From positions 119,027 through 183,026 of the forward strand of contig NZ_BMKX01000008.1 of NCBI RefSeq assembly GCF_014644555.1: a stretch of 64,000 nucleotides of DNA, read 5' to 3'. Both the position numbers and the translations under genes were made by a program. This document shows positions 17,890 through 27,057 of the stretch, in pieces (within the stretch, counting starts at the first letter, position 1; each line of letters opens with the position of its first letter). The DNA comes from Glutamicibacter ardleyensis. GTDB taxonomy: Bacteria; Actinomycetota; Actinomycetes; Actinomycetales; Micrococcaceae. Below the pieces are notes generated by a model. It ran no database searches. It was not told the DNA's origin and saw nothing but the letters and a program-made list of their open reading frames with translations.

Positions 17890-18482
17890 GTTAGCACCGC
17901 ATCAGCAAGTGCCCACTGATCGTGGGATGAAGCGGCCCAGGGAAACCTGCGGCCGCTTTGTTGTACCCGCTCAGCAAAATCTAAGGGTAGGATCACACGT
18001 TCAAAAACTGGTGCGACAGTCCCTGATTTAGCTGATCCCAACTGCGCGTAAAGTAAGTTTTCTGCCAAACTTGTTTGCCCATTGAGCAAGAGCCATTGCA
18101 CTAGATCCATGAGCGCGGGTTCTGCTTTCGCGGAGGTACCACCCAATACAACCAGAACGTCTGCTTTGGTAAAGTGCCCGGTCAACGCCGCTTGAACTCG
18201 TTCAGGGCCCGCTGCCCGAACCTGCGAAGACAACGAGAGCTCTTGAAATTGGGCTTGCAGGAAACCCGCGAGTGTTTCTGCCGGCAACGATGAGTCTAGG
18301 GCGAAAACACTGACATTCAGGGATGCTCGTATTTTTCCTGCAGCGAGGGCTTTCGCCCGTAACATTGCTGGTTTAAGTGTTACGTCCTGCTTGCGCGATA
18401 AACGCATCGCTCTCCTTGCCCAAGATTTGAGTTTAAACCGTTTCCTTGACGATTTCGAGGCCACCAGTGAGCATCGTTCCAT
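17862..18482 (-). CDS. Unrecognised protein of about 206 residues
   Basis: An open frame with ATG at 18482, sandwiched between the acyl-CoA ligase (converging, 28-bp overlap) and the pyc terminator. The first 45 residues are basic (RKRFKLKSWARRAMRL). A Rossmann-like strand ADVLVVLGGTSA lies near residue 110. The mix of alternating hydrophobic strands and helices suggests a soluble alpha/beta protein. I find no motif that names it. The basic N-terminus could be partly wrong if a later start is used. Coding potential is supported by a steady frame and the absence of a better reading on the other strand. Confidence 0.6.
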   Translation of the reverse strand: MERCSLVASKSSRKRFKLKSWARRAMRLSRKQDVTLKPAMLRAKALAAGKIRASLNVSVFALDSSLPAETLAGFLQAQFQELSLSSQVRAAGPERVQAALTGHFTKADVLVVLGGTSAKAEPALMDLVQWLLLNGQTSLAENLLYAQLGSAKSGTVAPVFERVILPLDFAERVQQSGRRFPWAASSHDQWALADAVLTYATGLAAE

Positions 18483-18544
18483 AGATGCCCCAAGTGTTCC
18501 AGTTTGCTAGCCCGCAAAGTTGTACAAACATTGATATGTCATAA

Positions 18545-18590
18545 CAATGGCGTGGCACCTAGGGAGCAATCCCTAGGTGCCACGCCATTG
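18545..18590 (-). terminator. Very stable hairpin downstream of pyc
   Basis: A perfect 21-bp inverted repeat (18545-18565 with 18570-18590) closed by a GCAA loop. It lies 30 bp past the pyc stop. The T-run after it is weak, so it may act as a barrier to RNA decay as much as a terminator. Confidence 0.8.
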
Positions 18591-18620
18591 CAGATTGGTA
18601 AACGCTACCTATACCGGCGT

Positions 18621-21600
18621 TTACTTAGGTTCAATAACCAGGAGCAAATCTCCACCCTGAACCTGGCTAGTTCCCTCGAAAGTCACCTGAGAAACGACGC
18701 CTGACGCATTAGTAGTAATGCCAGCTTCCATCTTCATCGCTTCAATGGTGGCTACCGATTGTCCGGACTCGACCAAGTCTCCGACCTTAACATTGATCGT
18801 CACCGCGCCAGCGAATGGCGCTGCCACGTGACCGGAGTTCTTTGGATCGGCCTTTGGCGCGCTCTTTACCGTTGATTCAACGGATTCGTCGCGAACCTTA
18901 ATCTGACGAGACTGACCGTTGAGCGAGAACACCACAGTGCGCAGGCCCTTTTCGTCGGCTTCAGAAACCGAAATCAGCTTGACCAGCAAGCGGACACCGG
19001 TGCCAAGCGAAACCACGCGCTCCACGTCCGGGCTCAGCCCGAAGAGGTAATCACGGGTGTGCAATACCGAGAGGTCGCCGTAGTTCTCCACAGACTTTTC
19101 GAAGTCGCGAGTTGGACCAGCAAACAATAAGCGGTTCAGCGTCGCGCGGATCGTCTCGTCGTCGCTAGTCAGCGCGGCCAAGTCCTCATCCGAGAGCGCC
19201 TCTACGTGATTGCGCACGGTACGACCCTGTAATGCCTTGGTGCGGAACGGTTCTGGCCAGCCTCCAGGAGGGTTACCCAATTCGCCCGAAAGGAACTGGA
19301 TGACCGAATCAGGGATGTCGAAGTTCTGCGGGTTGGATTCGAATTCAGCAGCCGGCACGCCGGAGCCGACGAGCTGGAGCGCTAGATCGCCAACCACCTT
19401 GGATGATGGGGTCACCTTCACTACGTTACCCAGCATGTCGTTGACCGACGCGTACATGGACTCAATGGCTTCGAAGCGTTCGCCCAGTCCCAATGCAATG
19501 GCCTGCTGGCGCAGGTTTGAGAGCTGACCACCGGGGATTTCGTGCTGGTAAACGCGTCCGGTGGGAGCCGGTAGTCCGGATTCGAATGGCTTGTACATTG
19601 CGCGCACAGCTTCCCAGTAAGGCTCTAGGGAGGCAACTGCAGCCAGTGATAGGCCAGAATCGCGTTCGGTGCGCTCCAAGGCAGCGACCAATGCCGAAGC
19701 CGATGGCTGGCTGGTAGTGCCTGCCATCGCTGCCGAGGCAACGTCCACCGCATCCACGCCAGCCTCGATGGCTGCCGTAAGGGTAGCCATCTGGCCACCA
19801 GCAGTATCGTGGGTGTGCAGGTGAACCGGCACGTCGAAACGTGCTCGCAAGGCGGTGACAAGCTTCTTCGCCGCAGCAGGACGAAGCAGGCCGGCCATAT
19901 CCTTGATGGCGATGATGTGTGCGCCAGCATCGATGATCTGCTGAGCTAGATTCAGGTAGTAATCCAGCGTGTATAGCTTCTCATTGGGATCAAGCAGGTT
20001 GCCGGTGTAGCACAAGGCCACTTCTGCGACCGCGGTTCCGGTTTCACGGACCGCCTTGATAGCCGGAGCCATCTGCGCCACGTCGTTCAGTGCATCGAAG
20101 ATACGGAAGATATCGACGCCACTCTTAGCTGCCTGCTTCACAAAGGCATCGGTCACCTCAGTTGGGTACGGAGTGTAACCAACGGTGTTACGACCACGAA
20201 GAAGCATCTGCAATGGAATATTCGGCAGTTCGGCGCGCAGTAGCTCCAAACGCTTCCATGGATCTTCACCTAGGAATCGCAGCGATACATCGTAGGTTGC
20301 CCCGCCCCAGACCTCCATGGAGAACAACTGCGGCACGGTGTGTGCATACGCAGGAGCGGCCGCAAGCAGATCACGGGTACGAACACGTGTTGCTAGCAAC
20401 GATTGATGGGCGTCACGGAAAGTGGTGTCGGTGATACCCACCGCGGTTGAATCGCGCAGCGCCTTGGCAAAGCCTTCAGGACCCAGGTCGATAAGTTTCT
20501 GGCGCCAGCCAGCTGGCGGTGTTACCGACTTCGAAGGGCCATCAAATGGCGAGCGCTCAGGCTCGGAGGCTTTGTCGCCTGGGAAGCTTGGAAGCTTCTT
20601 ACGAGGATCAATGCCATCGATGCGTTCGCCGTTGGGCTTATTGACAGTTACGTGCGCCAGGTAGTTAAGCGCCTTAGTACCGCGGTCCTGAGATTCATTA
20701 CCGGTCAGCAGGTCCGGACGCGAGTCAATGAAGTCTGTGGCGACATCGCCGGCGATGAACTGCGGATCGTTCAAAACGTTCTGAATGAACGGGATGTTGG
20801 TCGCAACGCCACGCACGCGGAATTCAGCGAGAGCTCTGCGTGCACGTGCCACGGCAGTGGCGTAATCGCGGCCACGGCAGGTGAGCTTGACCAGCATCGA
20901 GTCAAAGTGCGGTGAAACTTCAGCACCGGTGTAAATCGTGCCGCCGTCTAGACGCACGCCAGAACCACCGGCAGAGCGGTAAACAGTAATTGTTCCAACG
21001 TCCGGGCGGAATCCATTAGCCGGATCCTCGGTAGTGATACGAGACTGGATGGCCCAACCACGAACTTGAATGGTGTCCTGGCTGATATCCAGGTCGCTCA
21101 GGGTTTCGCCTGCGGCAATGCGCATCTGGGCCTGGACCAAGTCAATATCGGTGACTTCTTCAGTCACCGTGTGCTCTACCTGGATACGTGGGTTCATTTC
21201 GATGAACACGTGCTGTCCGGCACGCTCACCGACGGTATCCACCAAGAATTCCACGGTACCGGCGTTCTGGTATCCCAGAGCCTTAGCGAACTTAACCGCA
21301 TCGCGGAATAGAGCCTGCCGGATCGAATCATCGAGGTTTGGAGCGGGCGCAATCTCCACAACCTTCTGATGACGACGCTGCAAGGAGCAATCACGCTCAT
21401 GCAGGTGGACCACGTTGCCCTGTTCGTCGGCGAGGATCTGAACTTCAATGTGACGCGGACGAAGTACTGCCTGCTCTAGGAAAACTGTGGGATCACCGAA
21501 AGCCGTACCGGCTTCGCGCATTGCCGCGCCCATCAGCTCTGGTAAGTCTTCGCGCTTGTCCACACGGCGCATACCGCGCCCACCGCCACCGGCAACTGCC

Positions 21601-22073
21601 TTGACGAAGATTGGGAAACCAATACGGTCAGCTTCGGCTAATAGGAAGTCCACATCGTCGCTTGGCTCCGAGGATTCCAGCACGGGAATGCCTGCCTTGC
21701 GTGCAGCCTTCAGCGCTGCGACCTTATTACCAGCTAGCTCAAGAACGTCCGCCTTTGGACCAATGAACTTAATGCCGCTTTCTGCTGCCTTGCGTGCCAG
21801 GTCTGGGTTTTCCGAGAGGAAACCATAGCCTGGGTAAATAGCATCTGCGCCGGCTTCTTTGGCGACGCGAATGATTTCGTCAATGTCCAGGTAAGCGCGA
21901 ACAGGGTGTCCCTCTTCGCCAATCTGGTAGGCCTCTCCAGCCTTCTGCCGGTGGATCGAGTTTCGGTCTTCATATGGGTAGACGGCAACTGTTTTAGCGC
22001 CGAGTTCGTATCCAGCGCGGAAAGCACGAATTGCAATCTCACCGCGGTTGGCGACCAAGATCTTCTCAAACAT
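18621..22073 (-). CDS. pyc: Pyruvate carboxylase
   Basis: 1150 residues, the full length of single-chain pyruvate carboxylases. The biotin carboxylase/ATP-grasp domain spans about 1-450 (start MFEKILVANRGEIA), the carboxyltransferase domain about 550-850 (motif DTTFRDAHQSL), and the biotin carrier domain ends the chain with EAMKMEAG, biotin on Lys1114. It makes oxaloacetate from pyruvate and bicarbonate, refilling the TCA cycle. The ATG at 22073 has AGGGAA upstream; an earlier frame start at 22127 adds non-family residues. Monocistronic, with a strong hairpin downstream. Confidence 0.97.
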   Translation of the reverse strand: MFEKILVANRGEIAIRAFRAGYELGAKTVAVYPYEDRNSIHRQKAGEAYQIGEEGHPVRAYLDIDEIIRVAKEAGADAIYPGYGFLSENPDLARKAAESGIKFIGPKADVLELAGNKVAALKAARKAGIPVLESSEPSDDVDFLLAEADRIGFPIFVKAVAGGGGRGMRRVDKREDLPELMGAAMREAGTAFGDPTVFLEQAVLRPRHIEVQILADEQGNVVHLHERDCSLQRRHQKVVEIAPAPNLDDSIRQALFRDAVKFAKALGYQNAGTVEFLVDTVGERAGQHVFIEMNPRIQVEHTVTEEVTDIDLVQAQMRIAAGETLSDLDISQDTIQVRGWAIQSRITTEDPANGFRPDVGTITVYRSAGGSGVRLDGGTIYTGAEVSPHFDSMLVKLTCRGRDYATAVARARRALAEFRVRGVATNIPFIQNVLNDPQFIAGDVATDFIDSRPDLLTGNESQDRGTKALNYLAHVTVNKPNGERIDGIDPRKKLPSFPGDKASEPERSPFDGPSKSVTPPAGWRQKLIDLGPEGFAKALRDSTAVGITDTTFRDAHQSLLATRVRTRDLLAAAPAYAHTVPQLFSMEVWGGATYDVSLRFLGEDPWKRLELLRAELPNIPLQMLLRGRNTVGYTPYPTEVTDAFVKQAAKSGVDIFRIFDALNDVAQMAPAIKAVRETGTAVAEVALCYTGNLLDPNEKLYTLDYYLNLAQQIIDAGAHIIAIKDMAGLLRPAAAKKLVTALRARFDVPVHLHTHDTAGGQMATLTAAIEAGVDAVDVASAAMAGTTSQPSASALVAALERTERDSGLSLAAVASLEPYWEAVRAMYKPFESGLPAPTGRVYQHEIPGGQLSNLRQQAIALGLGERFEAIESMYASVNDMLGNVVKVTPSSKVVGDLALQLVGSGVPAAEFESNPQNFDIPDSVIQFLSGELGNPPGGWPEPFRTKALQGRTVRNHVEALSDEDLAALTSDDETIRATLNRLLFAGPTRDFEKSVENYGDLSVLHTRDYLFGLSPDVERVVSLGTGVRLLVKLISVSEADEKGLRTVVFSLNGQSRQIKVRDESVESTVKSAPKADPKNSGHVAAPFAGAVTINVKVGDLVESGQSVATIEAMKMEAGITTNASGVVSQVTFEGTSQVQGGDLLLVIEPK

Positions 22074-22421
22074 ATTTTCCCTACATCGATTCAGCACACC
22101 CGTTTGGGTTCGGATTCGCGTCCACATATGGACGCTTCATCTCGTATTACCCGGGTGCGGGGCTTCGCATAACGGATATTTTTAACCGCTGCTGTGGATA
22201 CCCTACCGTGATCGGGTACACAATTACCAAACATTTCGCCCTGTGGTCTGACCACAAACTTAACTAGACAGTTTATGGATCTTTTTTGGCATAGGTACAT
22301 TCGTGCTAAAAATCCCACGTTGCGGAGTCGGGGAATTACCGCTTGGCACACTATGATAAAGGGAGACTAAATATTCGGTGGGACACATAATCAGCGAACA
22401 GTGAAAGGCGTGGTCTGGTCC
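22074..22421. promoter_or_regulatory. Divergent intergenic region, pyc and ParA-like gene
   Basis: 348 bp that must hold both promoters. I saw no RNA gene or clear operator. The last 21 bp are open in the ParA frame if its GTG at 22401 is used instead of the GTG at 22422. Confidence 0.35.
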
Positions 22422-23237
22422 GTGCATGTAGTGAGCATCAGCAGCCTCAAGGGTGGCGTAGGAAAAACCTCCGTAACACTCGGATTGGCCTCAGCAGCAC
22501 TCGCAGCCGGAATTCCGACGCTCGTGATCGACTTAGATCCGCACGCGGACGCGAGCACTGGCTTGGGAGTACGAGTAAACGGTAAGCAGCCAATTGGGCA
22601 AATGCTCAAGAACGTTCGCCGTGCACGCCTACAGGACAATGTCGCAGCAAGCGCATGGCAGTCCAAAGCGGCCGAAAAGAAATCGCGGACACGTATTCCT
22701 GTACTAGATGTTGCCGTCGGCGATGCCTTTACCGGAATTTATGACCGTCCGGATTTACGTACTCGTGACTTACGCCGTCTGTCCCAGTTATTGAGTCGCA
22801 CTAGCGGTTACCAGCTTGTTCTTATCGACTGCCCACCTTCGCTAAACGGTCTAACCCGCATGGCATGGAGCGCGTCGGACCAACTATTGCTCGTTGCCGA
22901 GCCAAGCTTATTCTCCGTTGCGGGAACGGAACGAACCCAGCGTGCCTTGGAACTATTCCGCCGCGAATTCGCTCCATCGCTAGGCCCCGTCCGTGTTGTC
23001 GCGAACCGAGTGCGTAAAGACTCCGCAGAGCATACATTCCGTCTCAACGAAATGCGTCAAATGTTCGGCGACTCAATGGTGAAGCCGGAAATTCCTGAGC
23101 ACCCTGAGTGGCAGCAGATCCAGGGCGCCGCTTATTCGGTGCATCAGTGGCCAAGTAAGGCCACTGCGCCCATGCTTGGCCAGTTCGATGCATTACTCAA
23201 GGAACTCATGTCGGCTGCACCCACGCCAAACAGCTAG
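22422..23237 (+). CDS. Orphan ParA/MinD-family ATPase
   Basis: 271 residues from GTG 22422; a GTG at 22401 is possible, but the Walker motif normally lies within ten residues of the start. It has the deviant Walker A motif KGGVGKTSV, DLDPHADAS as the switch region, and LIDCPPSL as Walker B. ParA ATPases position DNA or protein cargo by cycling on the nucleoid. No parB or parS-like neighbour is present, so this is an orphan ParA. It resembles PldP-like actinobacterial proteins thought to influence division-site placement, but that link is inference. It stands alone, with a terminator after it. Confidence 0.88.
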   Translation: MHVVSISSLKGGVGKTSVTLGLASAALAAGIPTLVIDLDPHADASTGLGVRVNGKQPIGQMLKNVRRARLQDNVAASAWQSKAAEKKSRTRIPVLDVAVGDAFTGIYDRPDLRTRDLRRLSQLLSRTSGYQLVLIDCPPSLNGLTRMAWSASDQLLLVAEPSLFSVAGTERTQRALELFRREFAPSLGPVRVVANRVRKDSAEHTFRLNEMRQMFGDSMVKPEIPEHPEWQQIQGAAYSVHQWPSKATAPMLGQFDALLKELMSAAPTPNS

Positions 23238-23254
23238 AGACACCACTTATACAT

Positions 23255-23307
23255 AAAAAGCTTCGGCTCTAACCACTTGAAAAAGTTGGTTAGAGCCGAA
23301 GCTTTTT
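23255..23307. terminator. Bidirectional terminator between ParA-like gene and merR
   Basis: A perfect 21-bp stem (23255-23275 with 23287-23307), flanked by A and T runs, serves both converging genes. Confidence 0.9.
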
Positions 23308-23323
23308 GTTTCTAATTAAGTAT

Positions 23324-23914
23324 TTAGCCGACGTTCCGAGCGGCCTTTGCCGCACGGCGAGCAGAGATCTCGTCGGTAGCCAATTGATCACTGGTACTTT
23401 CGGACGGAAGCGCCGCCAATGATCCTTCGACCTCACGCCAGACTCGGCCCACAGCAATGCCGAAGACCCCTTGTCCAGCTTGAACCAGGTCAATTACTTC
23501 ATCGGCACTGGTGCATTCGTAGACCGATGCTCCGTCACTCATCAAAGTAATTTGCGCCAGATCTTCAACTCCACGTTCACGAAGATGGCTGACTGCGGTC
23601 CGAATTTGTTGCAAAGAAACCCCGGTGTCCAAAAGTCGCTTGACTACTTTCAAGACCAGAATGTCGCGGAAGGAGTAGAGTCGCTGCGTGCCCGAGCCTT
23701 TAGCACCGCGCACTGCTGGTTCAACCAGACCTGTTCGGGCCCAGTAATCAAGCTGACGGTAGGTAATCCCGGCCGCCTTGCACACTACCGGTCCACGGTA
23801 ACCAGCATGTTCATCTAGTTCAGGTAGATCATCAGTGAAGAGCAAGCCTTGAGTATTGGATCGCTGAACGCCACCGGTGGTCCCAAGACGAGGACCGGTC
23901 TGGCTAGACTCCAT
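23324..23914 (-). CDS. MerR-family regulator (Rv1830-like)
   Basis: 196 residues from ATG 23914, which has AGGAG 7 bp upstream; the frame upstream of it is non-coding. The winged helix-turn-helix spans about residues 40-110 (ITYRQLDYWARTGLV, then RLYSFRDILVLKVVK). A second domain follows that senses an unknown signal; the cysteine and acidic residues typical of metal-sensing MerR proteins are absent. Its place downstream of garA, ftsR and the DUF151 gene copies the Rv1827-Rv1830 order, where this gene is the Rv1830 counterpart. Confidence 0.88.
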   Translation of the reverse strand: MESSQTGPRLGTTGGVQRSNTQGLLFTDDLPELDEHAGYRGPVVCKAAGITYRQLDYWARTGLVEPAVRGAKGSGTQRLYSFRDILVLKVVKRLLDTGVSLQQIRTAVSHLRERGVEDLAQITLMSDGASVYECTSADEVIDLVQAGQGVFGIAVGRVWREVEGSLAALPSESTSDQLATDEISARRAAKAARNVG

Positions 23915-24114
23915 CCAAATACTCCTAGTGTGTAAGCAAAATCCATTGAGAGATGAGAGATTTCCAAGCGACTGATAGGTGCGAGTGATGGCGAACCATG
24001 GATCGGTCAACAGGAATTTTCCCTATGCTTCGACGGTACGGCCATAAGGGGCTTTGGCCAAAGACCTTCAAGCTTAACTTTAAGGCGTGTCGCTTTTGAG
24101 ACTTGCATGCTGGG

Positions 24115-24597
24115 TTAGGCGGAGAAATCCTCAGGATCAATATTGTCCAGAAACTCCCTGAATTCACGCATTTGCGCTTCGGGCAGCTCTTCATCTTCCG
24201 ACTCAATTTCAATGGCTACTCCCGCAGATTCCATGACCTCTTCGGTGCAAAGAATCGGGCACTGAGCGCGGACCGCTAAAGCAATGGCATCCGATGATCT
24301 AGAATCCACACGTTTGCCATTTGAGAGCACAAGTTCCGCCGTGAAAATCGCGTTTTGCACCGAGACGATTTCAACTCGCTGTAGGCTCACTTCGAGCGCT
24401 TCCAGTAAGTTGATCAGTAAATCATGTGTCATCGGCCTTGGCGGCGTTAAGCCCTGTTCAGACATGGCTATCGCAGAGGCTTCGGGTGCCCCGATCCACA
24501 GCGGAAGATAGAGATTCTGTTCATGACGCTTTAACAGCAGAAGCGGCTGGTTCGAAGGAAGTTGGATTCGAATCCCGGCAAACTCTAGTTCAAGCAT
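24115..24597 (-). CDS. DUF151 bifunctional nuclease-domain protein (Rv1829-like)
   Basis: 160 residues. Family marks are LPLWIGAPEASAIA near residue 32, the TxDLL segment, and SRSSDAIALAVR near residue 100, followed by an acidic tail. Related plant and bacterial proteins have been described as nucleases, but the actinobacterial role is unclear. ATG at 24597 has GGGGGAG upstream. It lies 40 bp after ftsR and before the second MerR gene, so the four genes probably form one unit. Confidence 0.88.
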   Translation of the reverse strand: MLELEFAGIRIQLPSNQPLLLLKRHEQNLYLPLWIGAPEASAIAMSEQGLTPPRPMTHDLLINLLEALEVSLQRVEIVSVQNAIFTAELVLSNGKRVDSRSSDAIALAVRAQCPILCTEEVMESAGVAIEIESEDEELPEAQMREFREFLDNIDPEDFSA

Positions 24598-24637
24598 GGA
24601 CTCCCCCTAGTGTTGCGAACTCGTTGCTAAGCTCAGC

Positions 24638-25393
24638 CTAGCGATCAAGTTGTGAAATCGCACGCTGCACCAGCGCCTCATGCAATTCAAGGCACTGACG
24701 AGATATTTCTTGGGCCTCTTCAGCGGCTCTAGCACGCGCCGAAACTTCAGGCTTTTTCAAGTCCGCACCAATGATTGATTCGATGAGCGAGAATTCGCGC
24801 TCGGCAGCCGTACGGAACTGTCGCAGGTGACGTGGTTCAATTCCGTGATTTGAGAGCTCGACGGCAGACTTCGTGACTCGCACGCTATGCGAATCGAACC
24901 GACCCGATTCCGGCTCTATCAAGCCAAAATTAACTAGTTCGTTAACTAGTTCCTCGCTCGCAGCGGTCAGCCCGCACAACTCAGCTAGCGAAACCGGACG
25001 GGAATGCCGATCGATTGCTTCAGCCATCTCGCTGTTAACTGCCTGTGGTGCTGCTGGAGCGCCTCCTGGAAGCGCTGCAGGAGCTTCCCCGCGATCGATC
25101 GCGTCCAGGTGATCTTTGATGACCTTCAATGGCAGGTATTGATCCCGCTGGACCGAGAGGATAAAGCGCAGTCGGCTGACATCTGAAGCTATGTACTTAC
25201 GGTATCCCGCCGAGGTGCGTTGCGGAATAATCAAACCTTTGTCCTCTAAGAAACGAATTTTGGAGGCAGTAACTCGAGGAAACTCATCTTTTAGCTCGGA
25301 GAGCACTTCGCCAATGTTCAGTGCTGCCGTTCTCACGTTCTCGTGGCGAACTGCCTCGAGTCGTGGGCTACGGGCTGCATCAAAGACTGGCAA
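24638..25393 (-). CDS. ftsR: FtsR-like MerR-family cell-division regulator
   Basis: 251 residues. The start is TTG at 25393, supported by GAGGAG 8 bp upstream. Residues about 26-105 form a MerR DNA-binding domain: NIGEVLSELKDEFPRVTASKIRFLE is its opening region, with AGYRKYIASDVSRL as the wing. The C-terminal part is helical. In C. glutamicum FtsR (Rv1828 type) activates ftsZ. The gene lies directly after garA, the arrangement conserved across actinobacteria. A Gly/Ala-rich stretch near residue 100 is a likely flexible link. Confidence 0.88.
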   Translation of the reverse strand: MPVFDAARSPRLEAVRHENVRTAALNIGEVLSELKDEFPRVTASKIRFLEDKGLIIPQRTSAGYRKYIASDVSRLRFILSVQRDQYLPLKVIKDHLDAIDRGEAPAALPGGAPAAPQAVNSEMAEAIDRHSRPVSLAELCGLTAASEELVNELVNFGLIEPESGRFDSHSVRVTKSAVELSNHGIEPRHLRQFRTAAEREFSLIESIIGADLKKPEVSARARAAEEAQEISRQCLELHEALVQRAISQLDR

Positions 25394-25470
25394 AGGAGAG
25401 GCTCCTCAAATTGTTAGGTTGAAAGATAGCCCGAACCGCAGGCCACCAGGAAACTAGTTCAGTACCTAGC

Positions 25471-25923
25471 TTAAACGTTTGGCACGCTCTGGTAGAAATT
25501 GAGTCGGAATTTACCGATCTGCACCTGTACCGCATTGGCTAGAGTCACCGAATCAATACGATCACCATTGATGTAGGTTCCGTTTAGCGACCCAATGTCG
25601 CTGAGCGTAAATCCCTGGCCAACGCGCTCAAATTTTGCATGACGACGGGAAACAGTCACATCATCTAGAAAAATATCGGCATCCGGGTGACGACCAGCGA
25701 TATTCGAATCCGTATCCAACAAGAAGCGCGCACCTTTGTTTGGCCCGGTATGGGCAATCAACAAGGCGGATCCCGCAGGAAGAGCTGCGACCGCAGTACG
25801 TTCATCATCCGACAATGGATAGATTACCGAGGGCTCTGCAGACTTGTGAGCCGCCGGCAAAGAGATATTGGTCGTTTCGGAGGCAGACTCGATATGCGGG
25901 TCAACCGGCCCATGTTCAGACAT
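25471..25923 (-). CDS. garA: FHA-domain metabolic switch protein GarA/OdhI
   Basis: 150 residues from ATG 25923, with GGAGG 7 bp upstream. An unstructured N-terminus carries the phosphorylation motif SETTN with Thr17 and Thr18. The C-terminal FHA domain (about 65-140) has IAGRHPDADI, VSRRHAKF and GSLNGTYING. In GarA/OdhI the unphosphorylated protein inhibits 2-oxoglutarate dehydrogenase and acts on glutamate metabolism. Phosphorylation of the ETT motif by PknB/PknG/PknL-type kinases folds it onto its own FHA domain. A PknL-type kinase is encoded in this window. First gene of the four-gene cluster. Confidence 0.93.
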   Translation of the reverse strand: MSEHGPVDPHIESASETTNISLPAAHKSAEPSVIYPLSDDERTAVAALPAGSALLIAHTGPNKGARFLLDTDSNIAGRHPDADIFLDDVTVSRRHAKFERVGQGFTLSDIGSLNGTYINGDRIDSVTLANAVQVQIGKFRLNFYQSVPNV

Positions 25924-26098
25924 TTGGGGTCCTCCAAGAAAATTTGCTCTCAAGCTTGCGCTTGACGACCTTTAGGTAAACGGGTGATCAATGCTTTACA
26001 CCAGACTATCTCCAGATTAGCCTACTCAGCGCCCAAGAGATAACACGATATTACAAATTTTTGAGGCTCGGCATGCTCAAACGTGCAATGATTCCTGC

Positions 26099-26683
26099 AT
26101 GGAAGAGAAAACGCGCTCTGCGAGTGGCCCAACAAGCAATGAAGCCAAGACTCCTAGACCACGCTCAAATTGGAAAGTTCGATTGCTTCTAGGCGTAATT
26201 GCACTTGTCACCCTGCTAGTCATTTACGCGATCGCTACGATTTTCATGCCTGTTTGGTGGGCTACTAAAATTTCCAGCCATAATGCAGGTTCCGCGACCG
26301 GAGGCTGGATTTCAGGATTCTCCATCGGCTTCGTTTTTACGTTAATTCCAATTCTGGTACTTTGGCAGGTTCGTTACCGGAAGTTGAGCTGGCGGTGGCG
26401 CGGGGTAATCGCAATATTAGCGGTTGTTCTCGCTTTACCTAATTGGCTCACCCTTGGGATCTTCTGGAATCCCTCGGATGCGGCGCAGAAGGCACAGGCC
26501 ATCTTGAATACCGGGGCAACTTGGTTCGGCGGCGCCACGCTCGTTGGTGCGATAAGCGCCGCGGTCATCGCTATGATCCTTGTCATTATCTGGCTGGTCT
26601 TCCGTCGACGAGGTGCACGCATCAGAGTTCTAGAAGCGCAACAGAAGTCACCGCTAGACTCCACAACTCATGACTACGACTAA
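26099..26683 (+). CDS. Membrane protein of unknown function
   Basis: 194 residues: a polar 25-residue N-terminus, then four membrane helices (about 28-52, 68-88, 100-120 and 145-170) and a charged tail. The pattern resembles Micrococcaceae permease-like hypothetical proteins with no assigned role. No ribosome binding site is visible before ATG 26099, so a leaderless mRNA is possible. The DUF488 gene follows after 14 bp and is probably co-transcribed. Confidence 0.75.
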   Translation: MEEKTRSASGPTSNEAKTPRPRSNWKVRLLLGVIALVTLLVIYAIATIFMPVWWATKISSHNAGSATGGWISGFSIGFVFTLIPILVLWQVRYRKLSWRWRGVIAILAVVLALPNWLTLGIFWNPSDAAQKAQAILNTGATWFGGATLVGAISAAVIAMILVIIWLVFRRRGARIRVLEAQQKSPLDSTTHDYD

Positions 26684-26697
26684 GGAGAGGGTCGACA

Positions 26698-27057
26698 ATG
26701 ACTGAAATTCGACTCAAACGTGCCTATGTAGCTGCTGAAGAAGCTGACGGCTACCGGATCTTGGTTGATCGCTTATGGCCACGAGGACAGACCAAAGAAG
26801 TACTCAAGTTGGACCGTTGGGCAAAAGGCATCGCACCTTCTAGCGAACTGCGTAAGGCGTGGCATCATGATGCAGACAGATTTCCGGAATTTGCGGAGCA
26901 TTATCGTCAAGAGCTCAACCAGAATCCTGCTGTCGACGAGTTCTTAGAACTTGTCGAAGTGCAACCGATAGTCACCCTCGTCTATGCGGCCAAAAATGTA
27001 GAAATCAACCATGCGATGGTGCTTCGTGACTTTCTGCGTGAACAGCTGACTCAGTAG
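26698..27057 (+). CDS. DUF488 family protein (YeaO-like)
   Basis: 119 residues, a full DUF488 domain. Marks are RILVDRLWPRG near residue 21, WAKGIAPS at 41, and the C-terminal VTLVYAAKN. The DUF488 family is widespread, of unproven function; links to nucleic acid or stress have been suggested. The start is strongly set by AAGGAGAGGG upstream of ATG 26698. The last 53 bp overlap an antisense small ORF. Confidence 0.9.
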   Translation: MTEIRLKRAYVAAEEADGYRILVDRLWPRGQTKEVLKLDRWAKGIAPSSELRKAWHHDADRFPEFAEHYRQELNQNPAVDEFLELVEVQPIVTLVYAAKNVEINHAMVLRDFLREQLTQ

